The notes below the pieces were generated by a model. The model was not told where the DNA came from. It ran no database searches and saw only the letters and a list, made by a program, of their open reading frames with translations. From positions 62,001 to 126,000 of the forward strand of contig JABLXW010000013.1 in NCBI GenBank assembly GCA_013177945.1: 64,000 nucleotides of DNA, given 5' to 3'. Source of the stretch: Bacillota bacterium. GTDB lineage: Bacteria; Bacillota; DSM-12270; Thermacetogeniales; Thermacetogeniaceae. Shown piece after piece: positions 44,576 through 53,357 of this stretch; positions within the stretch are counted from its first letter, which is position 1, and each line of letters begins with the position of its first letter. The position numbers and the translations under genes are program-made.

Positions 44576-45013
44576 ATGAGTTCTGGTTGGTTTGAAAAAA
44601 TCATGTCTTTTATCGGATTTGCAGAAAGCTACGAGGGTGAAGAGGATGAAGAGCCCATCCAGGCGGTGGCTGAGGACCGCGGGCGGAAGCGCGCCCCGGT
44701 TTTGAGTCTCCATACTTCGCCTGAGGCAAAGATTATCGTGGCGTCGCCAGTTGCCTTTGACGAAGCTGAAAAGATTGCAGGCCACTTAAAGAGCCGGAAG
44801 TCTGTAATCGTAAACTTCGAACATACTCCAAAAGATGTGGCGCAGCGGATTATTGACTTTTTGAGTGGAGCTGTTTTCGTGCTGAACGGCAGCACTTTAA
44901 AAATTACTGCGGAGACCTTTCTTTTTGTGCCCAGCAATTTTTCGATTCATTCTGAGGGTTTGGCAGGTGAGTGGAAGGAAAACCCTTTTTTGAGATGGGA
45001 CCGGGAGGGGTAA
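44576..45013 (+). CDS. sepF: Cell division protein SepF
   Basis: FtsZ membrane anchor. N-terminal amphipathic helix (WFEKIMSFIGFAES), an acidic linker (EGEEDEEP) and the SepF core (about 60-140: SPVAFDEAEKIAGHLKSRKSVIVNFE, DFLSGAVFVLNGS). 145 residues. The TAA stop is followed 3 bp later, in the same frame, by the reading frame of proC. Confidence 0.94.
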   Translation: MSSGWFEKIMSFIGFAESYEGEEDEEPIQAVAEDRGRKRAPVLSLHTSPEAKIIVASPVAFDEAEKIAGHLKSRKSVIVNFEHTPKDVAQRIIDFLSGAVFVLNGSTLKITAETFLFVPSNFSIHSEGLAGEWKENPFLRWDREG

Positions 45014-45016
45014 AAG

Positions 45017-45862
45017 ATCGCTGCTAGAAGAAAGGTTGGCGTCATCGGCGCCGGGGCGATGGGAAGCGCGCTTGTGGCAGGATTCTTACAGGCAGGCCTC
45101 GTAAATCCGGAGGACATTTTTGTCAGCGACATCAGGCGTGAATGCCTTGAGGTGCTGGCAGGGCGGTTACAGGTGGCGGTGACGGAAGACAACAGAGAGG
45201 TTGCCCGGGCCGGGGAGGTGGTGATCTGCGCCGTCAAACCTGCTCAGGTAAAATCTGTTTTAACCGAAATTGCTCCCTACCTTACCCCAGGCCATTTATT
45301 TATCTCGGTTGCGGCGGGAATCACGATTTCTTTTATCGAGGCCAGTTTGCCCCCCGGAATTCCCGTGCTCAGAGCGATGCCAAATGTACCCGCTTTGATC
45401 GGGGAGGGGATCACAGCCCTCGCCCTGGGCAAACACGCAGGTGCAAGGGAAAGGGAGGAAGGGGAGGCCCTCTTCGGTGCGGTGGGCAGGGTCGTTGTCC
45501 TGCCGGAGGAGAATATGGATGCTGTCACAGGTTTGAGTGGAAGCGGACCCGCCTATATCGCGATAATTCTGGAGGCTCTGGCAGATGGCGGGGTAAAGGC
45601 AGGGCTTCCCAGACAGGTGGCTTTTGAACTTGCTCTTCAGACAATGATCGGCACCGCCAGGATGATCCAGTGCACCGGGGACCACCCCGGTCTTCTTAAA
45701 GACAGGGTTGCCTCCCCGGGCGGCAGCACGATTTACGGGCTCCACGTCTTGGAGGCAGGCGGCCTGCGAGGTCTTTTGGTTGGTGCTGTAGAAGCTGCTT
45801 CGCAAAGAGCCAGGGCATTACAAATTTCTTTCGAGGAAAATAAAGGATCGAAGAACTCATGA
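45017..45862 (+). CDS. proC: Pyrroline-5-carboxylate reductase (start codon unclear, possibly ATC)
   Basis: Last step of proline synthesis. Rossmann nucleotide motif VGVIGAGAMGSALVAGF, AVKPAQVKSVL, RAMPNVPALIGEG, SGSGPAYIAIILEALADGG and the C-terminal VASPGGSTIYGLHVLE define the family. The first in-frame ATG (45059) lies inside the Rossmann loop and cannot be the start. Between it and the in-frame sepF stop at 45011 there is no ATG, GTG, TTG or CTG; ATC at 45017 lies 6 bp after GGGAGGGG and is the best candidate. Otherwise a sequence error or read-through from sepF must be invoked. Confidence 0.88.
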   Translation: MAARRKVGVIGAGAMGSALVAGFLQAGLVNPEDIFVSDIRRECLEVLAGRLQVAVTEDNREVARAGEVVICAVKPAQVKSVLTEIAPYLTPGHLFISVAAGITISFIEASLPPGIPVLRAMPNVPALIGEGITALALGKHAGAREREEGEALFGAVGRVVVLPEENMDAVTGLSGSGPAYIAIILEALADGGVKAGLPRQVAFELALQTMIGTARMIQCTGDHPGLLKDRVASPGGSTIYGLHVLEAGGLRGLLVGAVEAASQRARALQISFEENKGSKNS

Positions 45863-46137
45863 ATTACGGCCGTTTTCTGATTGCCTTGATTTCAGTTGGA
45901 GTAGAGATCTATGTATGGCTTATTCTGGCAAGGGTAATTCTTTCTTTTCTCCGCCCCCGCACTTTCAACCCGATCATCAGGTTTATTTACGAAGTGACCG
46001 AGCCCCTTCTTGCCCTTTGCCGTAGATTTTTGCCGGGCCCCGCGCTGGGCCTCGATTTTTCTCCTCTGCTGGCGATTATTTTTCTGGAGCTGATGAAGTA
46101 CGCGCTGGTCAACCTGGTGGCGCGCTTGCTCCTCTAG
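45859..46137 (+). CDS. YggT/YlmG-family membrane protein
   Basis: A 92-residue YGGT-repeat protein with two transmembrane stretches (about 5-28, 60-88) flanking RVILSFLRPRTFNPIIRFIYEVTEPLLALCRRFLP, a family signature. YlmG proteins are linked to cell division and membrane-protein assembly. Its ATG overlaps the proC stop, so the genes are coupled. Confidence 0.9.
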   Translation: MNYGRFLIALISVGVEIYVWLILARVILSFLRPRTFNPIIRFIYEVTEPLLALCRRFLPGPALGLDFSPLLAIIFLELMKYALVNLVARLLL

Positions 46138-46149
46138 GGGGTGCCGAAC

Positions 46150-46446
46150 TTGAGGCCGTGGGTAAATCCGACCGGCAACTGTGTCAGAATCCAGGTTAAG
46201 GTGCAGCCCCGGGCGGCCAGGAACGAGATTGCAGGGGTGGCCGGGGATTATGTCAAGGTGAGGCTCACTGCTCCTCCCGTAGAGGGAGAGGCCAACAAAC
46301 TCCTGCAAAAGTTTCTCGGAGAAGTTTTCGGGTGCGGGGCCGGGAATGTTAAAATTTTAAAGGGGTTGACCAGCTCAAGGAAGCTGGTGGAAATAAACGG
46401 TGTTACGCTCGAAGAAGTGGCCCGCCTGGTAGAAAGTTCTTCCTAA
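46150..46446 (+). CDS. DUF167 (YggU) family protein
   Basis: A small basic protein of about 98 residues with VQPRAARNEIAGV, VRLTAPPVEGEANKLLQKFL and LKGLTSSRKLVEI, all signatures of DUF167. The function is unknown. The TTG start at 46150 is favoured by AGGGGGTG at 46136-46143; GTG 46141 is an alternative. Last gene of the ylm cluster. Confidence 0.88.
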   Translation: MRPWVNPTGNCVRIQVKVQPRAARNEIAGVAGDYVKVRLTAPPVEGEANKLLQKFLGEVFGCGAGNVKILKGLTSSRKLVEINGVTLEEVARLVESSS

Positions 46447-46515
46447 CCGGAAGTATAATCACCCTGCCGTCCATCTCATACTAACTTTGAAAAAATAAAA
46501 AAAGGAGTGAGATGG

Positions 46516-46857
46516 ATGGAGAAGGATAAACATGTGCTTCCCGATACTGATGATACCTTTGCCGCCCGCGTCAGGAGAACGGCCGGAGACACCGAGCGGG
46601 GAACGATTTACGGACCCGACAACGAACCGCTGACCCGGGTTGGTGTTGAAACTGCGAGGGAAATCACTCCCGGCAGGGCGGCGCCGGGGCGGGAGGCCGC
46701 ACCGGGAAGGGATACAGGAACAAGGGATGTAGAGACCGCGCGGGAAATCACCCCGGGACGGGACGCGAGGCGGGACGCGGAAACGGCAAGGGAAGTCACC
46801 CCGACCAGGGTAGACGTGGACAGGGAAACTCCGGTAGGCCCCGGCCGCGCGAGATAG
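46516..46857 (+). CDS. Repeat-containing, intrinsically disordered protein of unknown function
   Basis: 113 residues rich in Arg, Glu, Asp, Thr, Pro and Gly with no hydrophobic core, Cys or Trp in the main body. Three copies of a VETAREITPGR motif occur (46645-46677, 46729-46761, and AETAREVTPTR at 46777-46809), with APGRE/APGRD spacers between. The AAAGGAG site 8 bp before ATG 46516, the ATG start and the dedicated terminator downstream support a real gene. I do not recognise a family. Confidence 0.65.
   Translation: MEKDKHVLPDTDDTFAARVRRTAGDTERGTIYGPDNEPLTRVGVETAREITPGRAAPGREAAPGRDTGTRDVETAREITPGRDARRDAETAREVTPTRVDVDRETPVGPGRAR
46645..46809 (+). repeat. Three ETARE(I/V)TP coding repeats
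   Basis: 33-bp units starting at 46645, 46729 and 46777 encode VETAREITPGR twice and AETAREVTPTR once, separated by 84 and 48 bp start to start. Confidence 0.85.
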
Positions 46858-46883
46858 TTACGGCACTTCGAGAACAGCGAACG

Positions 46884-46920
46884 AACGAGGTCTTCCTCAA
46901 GAGAAGCACCTCGTTTTTTA
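46884..46920 (+). terminator. Rho-independent terminator
   Basis: AACGAGGT (46884-46891) pairs with ACCTCGTT (46908-46914 region), with additional TTC/GAA pairs inside, then TTTTTTA. Confidence 0.85.
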
Positions 46921-47087
46921 TTTTTGAAAAACCTACTAAGAGCATAAGGTCGTGAATTAGCCTTGGAAATCTTTTTTGGTCGATCCTTTTGTGTAAAATG
47001 TTTAGGGCAACCCTCAAAGACTGGTGCATTTTTAGGCAAAACTGCTTTTTTGCTTTATGTAAATTGCCAGTGTTTGCCAGTTTAAAG

Positions 47088-47365
47088 ATCCTCAAGAGAA
47101 GGCACCCTCGCGCTGATGTCCACTACCGCGGCACTTCAATGGAAGAGAGCCTTGCGATGGTGGAGAAGGTGGCTTCGGTGATGACCCTGATCATCGGGGC
47201 GGTAGCCGCGATCGCCCTTCTCGTCGGGGGTGTTGGGGTGATGAACATCATGCTGGTGGCGGTTGCCGAGCGGACGCGGGAGATCGGAAGGGCCTCTTCT
47301 TCGGTCTTTACCCTGCCAGCCGGGCGGCGTCCTTGAGTCCCGCCGAGGCGCTCCGGCACCTTTAA
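47088..47365 (+). pseudogene. Remnant of a MacB-type ABC transporter permease
   Basis: The first part encodes KRRHPRADVHYRG...EESLAMVEKVASVMTLIIGAVAAIALLVGG, VGVMNIMLVAVAERTREIG, the conserved C-terminal FtsX-domain segment of MacB permeases. Directly after REIG the frame changes: read in the other frame the DNA gives GLFFGLYPASRAASL and SPAEALRHL, which is exactly the C-terminal end of such permeases, finishing at the TAA at 47365. About 65-70 codons between the two are missing and the junction shifts frame. The N-terminal half is absent. The 46921-47087 stretch before it holds nothing recognisable. Confidence 0.8.
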
Positions 47366-47396
47366 AAACCTGCAAGAATGTATCGTGCTGTAATTC

Positions 47397-47426
47397 TTGA
47401 CAGAAGAGCGTGAAATTCCGTATAAT
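47397..47426 (+). promoter_or_regulatory. Putative sigma-A promoter for the ileS T-box leader
   Basis: TTGACA (47397-47402), 18-bp spacer, TATAAT (47421-47426); both hexamers are perfect. Confidence 0.8.
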
Positions 47427-47432
47427 TACTTC

Positions 47433-47713
47433 GAAGTCGAAACCGGCACATGGTTTAAAAGGGAAAAGGGCGAACAACGCGATGAGCGGGACGTTTATGC
47501 TGTTTCCAGGGAGCAGCGAGCCGGGGAGGGTGCAAGCCCGGTCCTCATCAGGAGCAGCAGAAAATCACCCGGGAGTGCCCTCCTGAAAACTTTTCCGGTG
47601 ATTAAGGAGGGCCGGTGGGGGCCGTTATTCCGATGCAAAAGAGCCTTCAAGGAAGGAAAAAGGGTGGTACCGCGGGAACCTCTCGCCCCTGAGGTGAGGG
47701 GTTCTCATTTTTG
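47433..47713 (+). promoter_or_regulatory. T-box leader regulating ileS
   Basis: The T-box signature GGGTGGTACCGCG lies at 47662-47674, preceded by a long structured region with the stem I apical sequence (AGCGAGCCGGGGAGGGTGCAAGCCCGG region, 47515-47542). A terminator (GAACCTCTC at 47676-47684 with GAGGGGTTC at 47696-47704, then CATTTTTG) completes the switch. Uncharged tRNA would favour the antiterminator. ATC triplets are available as Ile specifier (around 47549 and 47566), but I could not fix which is in the specifier loop. Confidence 0.88.
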
Positions 47714-47740
47714 AGATTTTTAAAATCATGAGGTGAAGTG

Positions 47741-50554
47741 ATGGAATACAAGGCAACATTAAATCTGCCCCGGACAGATTTTCCGATGAGGGCCAATTTA
47801 CCTCAGCGCGAGCCTGAGATTTTGCGTTTTTGGGAGGAGGCGCACCTTTACCGGCAGGTTCAAAACAGCACTCGGGGAAAACCAAAATTTATCCTGCATG
47901 ACGGCCCTCCCTATGCCAACGGTGACATCCATTTGGGCCATACCCTGAACAAAATTTTAAAGGACATAATTGTCAAGTACCGGACGATGACGGGGCATGA
48001 TGCCCCCTATGTACCCGGCTGGGATACACACGGTTTGCCCATTGAGCAGCAGGCGATTAAAACCCTGGGTGTTGACCGGAATCAGGTGGATGTTTTAGAG
48101 TTCCGCCGCATCTGCAAGGAGTATGCCCTTAAATACGTGACCATTCAGCGGGAGCAGTTCAAGCGCCTGGGAGTGCAGGGGGATTGGGACAATCCCTATT
48201 TAACTCTGGAGCCGGCGTACGAAGCGGTGCAAATCGGAATTTTCGGAGAAATGGCGAAACGCGGGTTTATTTATAAAGGCTTAAAACCGGTTTACTGGTG
48301 TGCCGACTGCGAAACCGCCCTTGCGGAAGCGGAAGTGGAATATCAGGAAAAAGAATCCCCCTCTATTTACGTTCTGTTTCCCGTGAAAGAAAGCAAGGGG
48401 CTCTTCCCGCTTGACGACCGGACCTATATCCTGATCTGGACCACGACGCCCTGGACGATTCCCGGAAACACTGCCATCAGCCTGCACCCGGACTTCGACT
48501 ATGTTCTGGCCGAGGTTGCCGGGATGAAAATCATCGTGGCGGAAAAGCTTTTGGCTCCGGTGAGCGGCATCAAAGGGAAAAAAAGCCCCCGCGTGCTCGG
48601 CGGCTGGAAAGGACGCCAGCTGGAAGGAATCCGCTGTGCACACCCCTTTTATGATAGGGATTCCCTCGTGGTGCTGGGTGAGCATGTAACCCTGGAGCAG
48701 GGCACCGGTGCGGTTCATACTGCCCCTGCCCACGGCATGGAAGACTTTGAGGTTTGCCAGGCGTATCACATTCCCGTTGTTTCCCTGGTGGATGGAAAGG
48801 GAATCTTTGTCTCCGAGGCCGGCCCCTTCGCCGGGATGAAGATCTGGGATGCCAATCAGAGTGTAATCGAGGAACTGGAGAGGCGGGGCCTGTTATACCA
48901 CCAGGAAAAGATTGTCCACCAGTACCCCCACTGCTGGCGGTGCAAAGATCCCCTGCTCTTCCGGGCGGCAGAGCAGTGGTTCGCCTCAATTGACGGTTTC
49001 CGGAAAGAGGCCCTCAAGGCGATTGAAGAGGTGCAGTGGATCCCTGCCTGGGGAAAAGAGCGCATTTACAACATGGTGGCGGAGCGGGGGGACTGGTGCA
49101 TTTCCCGCCAGCGCGTTTGGGGAGTGCCGATTCCCATTTTTTACTGCAACGACTGCCAGAGGACCATCATCAACGATCTGACCATCACCCGGCTCCAGGA
49201 CCTCTTCCGCCGCTACGGCTCCGATGTTTGGTTTGAGCGGAGCGCGGAGGAGCTTTTGCCTCCCGGTTTTGTGTGTCCCGAATGCGGCGGAAAAGCTTTC
49301 CGGAAAGAGAGCGATACGATGGATGTCTGGTTCGATTCCGGTTCCAGCCACGCTGCGGTTTTGGAGCAGCGCCCGGAACTCAGGTGGCCCGCGGACCTCT
49401 ACCTTGAAGGGAGCGATCAGCACCGGGGCTGGTTCAACTCATCCCTCTGCACCGCGGTGGCAACCCGGGGCGCTGCGCCATACCGGGCCGTTCTGACGCA
49501 CGGTTTTGTGGTGGATGAAGAAGGGCGGAAGATGTCAAAGTCCCTGGGGAACGTCATTGATCCCCAGGAGTTAATCGAGAAATTTGGAGCCGATATTTTG
49601 CGCCTCTGGGTTTCCTCTTCAGACTACCGGAGTGATGTCGCTGTTTCCCAGAACATTATGAACCAGCTTGCCGAAGCCTACCGGAAAATCCGCAACACCT
49701 TCCGCTTTATGCTGGGCAATCTCTACGATTTCGACCCTGTTCGGGATCGCCTTTCTTATGAAGATCTAAGCCTGCTTGACCGGTGGGCCTTGCTGAAGCT
49801 GCATCGTTTGATCCAGAGGGTGACGAAGGCTTACGAGACCTACGAGTTCCACATGGTTTACCATGCCATCTCTAACTTCTGTGTTGTTGATTTGAGTTCC
49901 TTTTATCTTGATGTTACGAAGGATGCTTTATATTGCTCCTATCCCTCAAGCCGGGAGCGCCGCGGCATCCAGACCGTCCTTTACGAGATGGTCAACGTGC
50001 TGGCGCGCCTGCTGGCGCCTGTTCTGAGCTTTACGGCAGAAGAGGTTTGGGGCCATCTCCCCCGCGCCAGGGAGCAGTTCTTCAGCGTTCATCTGGCTCC
50101 CTGGCCTCAGGTTGACGGGCGCTGCCTGGATCAGGAACTTGAAGCAAAGTGGGAGCAGATTTTAAAGATCCGGGAGGAAATCACGAGGGCGCTGGAGGCT
50201 GCAAGAAAAGAAAAGGTAATCGGCCCTTCCACCGAGGCGTTTGTTTTCCTTTACCCCGAAAACGAAGAATCTGCTGCCTTCTTAAGAGAAATCGAAGCCG
50301 ACCTGGCAACTATTTTGATTGTTTCCGGGGTGAAAGTTTACGAAACGTGGGTGGCAGCACCCGGGGGGTCCCTTAGTGCGGAGAACACCTATGCAATGAA
50401 GATCCTGATCCAAAGGGCTCCGGGCAGGAAGTGTGCGCGTTGCTGGCTCTACCACGAGTCGGTAGGCGCTTCAGGCGAGCATCCTGCCTTGTGTGAGCGC
50501 TGTTATCATGTGGTAAAACAGTACGAGTCCGGGGCGGCGGGTTCAGAAGCTTAG
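47741..50554 (+). CDS. ileS: Isoleucine--tRNA ligase
   Basis: Class I synthetase of 937 residues: HIGH-type motif in PPYANGDIHLGHTLNK (about 57-72), the CP1 editing domain (about 190-400, WTTTPWTIPGNTA), WCISRQRVWGVPIPIFYC, the KMSKS motif (KMSKSLGNVIDP, about 600), an anticodon-binding domain and a C-terminal zinc ribbon (CARCW...CERCYHVV). ATG 47741 follows GAGGTGA. Expression should respond to charging of tRNA-Ile through the T-box. Confidence 0.97.
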   Translation: MEYKATLNLPRTDFPMRANLPQREPEILRFWEEAHLYRQVQNSTRGKPKFILHDGPPYANGDIHLGHTLNKILKDIIVKYRTMTGHDAPYVPGWDTHGLPIEQQAIKTLGVDRNQVDVLEFRRICKEYALKYVTIQREQFKRLGVQGDWDNPYLTLEPAYEAVQIGIFGEMAKRGFIYKGLKPVYWCADCETALAEAEVEYQEKESPSIYVLFPVKESKGLFPLDDRTYILIWTTTPWTIPGNTAISLHPDFDYVLAEVAGMKIIVAEKLLAPVSGIKGKKSPRVLGGWKGRQLEGIRCAHPFYDRDSLVVLGEHVTLEQGTGAVHTAPAHGMEDFEVCQAYHIPVVSLVDGKGIFVSEAGPFAGMKIWDANQSVIEELERRGLLYHQEKIVHQYPHCWRCKDPLLFRAAEQWFASIDGFRKEALKAIEEVQWIPAWGKERIYNMVAERGDWCISRQRVWGVPIPIFYCNDCQRTIINDLTITRLQDLFRRYGSDVWFERSAEELLPPGFVCPECGGKAFRKESDTMDVWFDSGSSHAAVLEQRPELRWPADLYLEGSDQHRGWFNSSLCTAVATRGAAPYRAVLTHGFVVDEEGRKMSKSLGNVIDPQELIEKFGADILRLWVSSSDYRSDVAVSQNIMNQLAEAYRKIRNTFRFMLGNLYDFDPVRDRLSYEDLSLLDRWALLKLHRLIQRVTKAYETYEFHMVYHAISNFCVVDLSSFYLDVTKDALYCSYPSSRERRGIQTVLYEMVNVLARLLAPVLSFTAEEVWGHLPRAREQFFSVHLAPWPQVDGRCLDQELEAKWEQILKIREEITRALEAARKEKVIGPSTEAFVFLYPENEESAAFLREIEADLATILIVSGVKVYETWVAAPGGSLSAENTYAMKILIQRAPGRKCARCWLYHESVGASGEHPALCERCYHVVKQYESGAAGSEA

Positions 50555-50571
50555 CAAGAAGGGGAGAAAAG

Positions 50572-51036
50572 ATGCGGGAGGTTATCACGAGGGCAAAAAT
50601 TGAAAAACTTGGCGACCAGAAAGAGCTTGTTTTCCCGGCAGGCACGATTCTTACGGAGGCAGCCAGGCAGTGGATTAAAGAAAAAGGAGTCAAAATTACC
50701 TTTAAGCACGAGGCTCCTCAGGAAGGAGAGGCGGCGGCCTCCGGCCGGGAGAGAGAGAAAGAGGTGAACCGGGCAATTGTCACCGTCCTCGGCCATGATA
50801 AGGTGGGCATTATTGCCGGGATTGCGGGGGTTCTGGCAAGTGTCAACGTGAATATTCTGGATATCAGCCAGACCGTTTTACAGGAATTCTTCGCGATGAT
50901 CATGATCGTGGATCTTACAGGATGCAATGTTGATTTCTCCACTTTAAGGAAAATGCTGGAAGACAAGGGAGAGGAGCTGGAGTTAAAAGTAACCCTTCAG
51001 CATGAAGACATCTTCCGTTTCATGCATCGCGTCTAG
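50572..51036 (+). CDS. ACT-domain protein (UPF0237-like) with N-terminal extension
   Basis: 154 residues. The C-terminal 90 form an ACT domain of the UPF0237 type ([34 protein letters not shown]). The N-terminal 60 or so residues ([31 protein letters not shown]) are an additional module not usual for UPF0237 proteins, followed by a charged linker. UPF0237 and the following UPF0210 gene are regularly paired, so they probably act together. The function is unknown, perhaps amino-acid sensing. Confidence 0.82.
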   Translation: MREVITRAKIEKLGDQKELVFPAGTILTEAARQWIKEKGVKITFKHEAPQEGEAAASGREREKEVNRAIVTVLGHDKVGIIAGIAGVLASVNVNILDISQTVLQEFFAMIMIVDLTGCNVDFSTLRKMLEDKGEELELKVTLQHEDIFRFMHRV

Positions 51037-51052
51037 GAAAGGAGAGGTGCTC

Positions 51053-52417
51053 TTGCCTTTTCCTTATACTCCGGAGGAAATCTTCGAAACGATCCGGATG
51101 GTGGAGTTAGAAAACCTGGATATCAGAACGATTACCCTGGGGATCAGCCTCCTGGACTGCGGGGGTTCTGATGTAAAAAAAATCGGAGCCAGGATTTACG
51201 ATAAGATCCTCCGTTGCGCTGCCAATCTCGTGGAGGTGGGGGAGGAGCTGGAGCGCGCTTACGGAATTCCGATTATTAACAAACGGGTCGCGGTGACTCC
51301 CCTTGCCTTGATTGGAGGCAACTGTTCCGGTGATTATTTTTACCTCGCTCAGGTTTTGGAAAACGCCGCCCGGGAAATAGGTGTTAATTTTATCGGCGGC
51401 TATGCTGCCCTGGTTCATAAAGGCTTTACAGAAGGGGATCGAAGACTGATTGAGTCTCTTCCCCGTGCCCTGTCCCAAACGGAGCGCGTCTGTGCCGCAG
51501 TAAATGTGGGAACCACAAAAGCCGGAATCAACATGGAAGCGGTTTCTATGATGGGAAGGGTGATTAAAGAGACGGCAGAGCTTACCGCGGCGCAGGGGGG
51601 GATCGGCTGCGCGAAGCTGGTTGTATTTTGCAACGCACCAGAAGACAATCCTTTCATGGCAGGCGCCTTTCACGGAGTTGGAGAGCCTGAATGCACCCTC
51701 AATGTCGGGGTAAGCGGGCCCGGGGTAATTTTAAACGTGGTCCGCAGTCATCCCGACGCCGACCTCGGCACCCTTGCTTCTTTAATCAAGCAGACCGCAT
51801 TTAAGGTTACGAGGATGGGGGAGCTCATCGGCCGCGCTGCATCCAGGAGGCTGGGGATTCCCTTCGGAGTCGTAGACCTTTCCCTGGCTCCCACTCCGGC
51901 GTTTGGAGACAGTGTTGCCGAGATCCTCGAAGCGATGGGGCTGGAGCGCTGCGGCGCCCCGGGCAGTACGGCGGCCCTCGCGATTTTGAACGATGCCGTT
52001 AAAAAGGGGGGCGCGATGGCCTCTTCTTATGTTGGAGGTTTAAGCGGAGCCTTTATACCGGTAAGCGAGGATGCCGGGATGGCGCGCGCCGCGGCTGAGG
52101 GAGCGCTTACGATTGAAAAACTCGAGGCAATGACCTGCGTTTGTTCCGTTGGTCTGGATATGGTCGTGATTCCAGGTGATACCCCGGCGGAAACGATTGC
52201 AGCTTTAATTGCCGACGAGGCTGCAATCGGGATGATCAACAACAAAACTACGGGTATCCGGATCATACCGGCACCCGGAAGGCAGCCCGGTGATTATGTC
52301 GAGTTCGGAGGGCTCCTGGGAAGAGCCCCGGTAATGCAGGTGAACAGGTACAGTCCTGCCGCTTTCATCCGGCGGGGCGGCCGGATTCCTGCGCCCCTTC
52401 AGGCCCTTACCAATTAG
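51053..52417 (+). CDS. UPF0210 (PFL-like, DUF711) family protein
   Basis: 454 residues beginning [25 protein letters not shown], with [24 protein letters not shown] and [24 protein letters not shown]; all typical of UPF0210, a family structurally like pyruvate-formate lyase but without the glycyl-radical chemistry known. The function is unknown. TTG 51053 follows AAGGAGAGG; the frame opens further upstream inside the ACT gene. It is paired with the upstream ACT gene. Confidence 0.88.
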   Translation: MPFPYTPEEIFETIRMVELENLDIRTITLGISLLDCGGSDVKKIGARIYDKILRCAANLVEVGEELERAYGIPIINKRVAVTPLALIGGNCSGDYFYLAQVLENAAREIGVNFIGGYAALVHKGFTEGDRRLIESLPRALSQTERVCAAVNVGTTKAGINMEAVSMMGRVIKETAELTAAQGGIGCAKLVVFCNAPEDNPFMAGAFHGVGEPECTLNVGVSGPGVILNVVRSHPDADLGTLASLIKQTAFKVTRMGELIGRAASRRLGIPFGVVDLSLAPTPAFGDSVAEILEAMGLERCGAPGSTAALAILNDAVKKGGAMASSYVGGLSGAFIPVSEDAGMARAAAEGALTIEKLEAMTCVCSVGLDMVVIPGDTPAETIAALIADEAAIGMINNKTTGIRIIPAPGRQPGDYVEFGGLLGRAPVMQVNRYSPAAFIRRGGRIPAPLQALTN

Positions 52418-52454
52418 CCGCAGAAAATAATTGAAAACGTGATTTTTGGGGAGA

Positions 52455-52784
52455 ATGAAGCCAGGGGTGCATCCGTTGCAGGGAATATGCTCTGATTTAA
52501 TCAAGGCCCTGAAAGAAAAGATTGAAGAACTCTCCCTGAACATCGAGCGGATGAAACTTGCCGAGTATGTGGAACTGCTGAACAGACCGGGGCGGCTGTT
52601 GTTTGTCAATTTTATTTCAGGGGTGGCCCGGGGGTTGGGAATTGCGGTTGGTTTTACTCTCCTGGGAGCACTTGTTCTCTTTTTTTTGCAGCGCCTGGTT
52701 GTTCTCAATCTTCCTGTTCTGAGTGATTTTATCGCGGAGATCGTGCGTCTGGTTCAAAGTCAACTTCAGGGCGGAATCAAATAG
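52455..52784 (+). CDS. DUF5665-type small membrane protein
   Basis: About 109 residues: a helical N-terminal half (LIKALKEKIEELSLNIERMKLAEYVELLNRPGRLLFVNFISG) and a single strong transmembrane segment (GIAVGFTLLGALVLFFLQRL). The AEYVELLNRPGRLLFVNFISGVARG stretch is the family signature. The function is unknown. ATG 52455 follows TTGGGGAG. Confidence 0.75.
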   Translation: MKPGVHPLQGICSDLIKALKEKIEELSLNIERMKLAEYVELLNRPGRLLFVNFISGVARGLGIAVGFTLLGALVLFFLQRLVVLNLPVLSDFIAEIVRLVQSQLQGGIK

Positions 52785-52797
52785 GGAGGCGAGGAGA

Positions 52798-53322
52798 TTG
52801 AGCGGAAATATCGTGGATGTTATCAAAAAACGGCGCTCTGTGCGGGCCTTTAAAGGAGAGCCGGTTCCCGAAGGGGTGCTGGCCCAAATTTTAGATGCAG
52901 CCCGGTGGGCTCCCTCTGCGGGGAACCTGCAGCCGTGGGAATTTTATGTCGTAAGAAATCAAGACACTAAGAAGGGGCTTGCAAAGGCCGCACTCGGCCA
53001 GATGTTCCTGGCCGAGGCGCCGGTGGTGATCGTTGTTTGCGCCGTTCCGGCCCGTTCGGGGCGCCGTTACCGGGAGCGGGGGGAAAAATTATACTGCCTT
53101 CAGGATACTGCTGCGGCCGTTCAGAACATTCTGCTTGCTGCTGCAGGTTTTGGCCTCGGTTCCTGCTGGGTGGGTGCCTTTGACGAGGAGGGGGCGCGCC
53201 GCGTTTTAGGTCTGGGGCCGGACTTGAGACCTGTTGCAATGGTTCCTCTTGGATACCCCGCGGAAGCGCCTTCCGCTCCAGGCCGCCGCTCCCTGGAAGA
53301 AATTGTTCATGTAGTGGATTAG
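52798..53322 (+). CDS. Nitroreductase-family flavoprotein
   Basis: A 174-residue FMN-dependent oxidoreductase: IKKRRSVRAFKGEPVPEG, ARWAPSAGNLQPWEFYVV (FMN-binding) and the C-terminal GLGSCWVGAFDEEGARRVLGL. The substrate is unknown. TTG 52798 follows GGCGAGGAG; the open frame also extends upstream over the previous gene, without a ribosome site. Confidence 0.9.
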   Translation: MSGNIVDVIKKRRSVRAFKGEPVPEGVLAQILDAARWAPSAGNLQPWEFYVVRNQDTKKGLAKAALGQMFLAEAPVVIVVCAVPARSGRRYRERGEKLYCLQDTAAAVQNILLAAAGFGLGSCWVGAFDEEGARRVLGLGPDLRPVAMVPLGYPAEAPSAPGRRSLEEIVHVVD

Positions 53323-53357
53323 TGCAGTCTCGAGATTACGGGAAACGGGGGATTAAT

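Noticed and set aside
44576-45862. SepF-ProC as a single fusion protein
   Set aside because: A TAA separates them and a Shine-Dalgarno lies just before it; both are full-length family members on their own. Kept only as an alternative in the proC finding.
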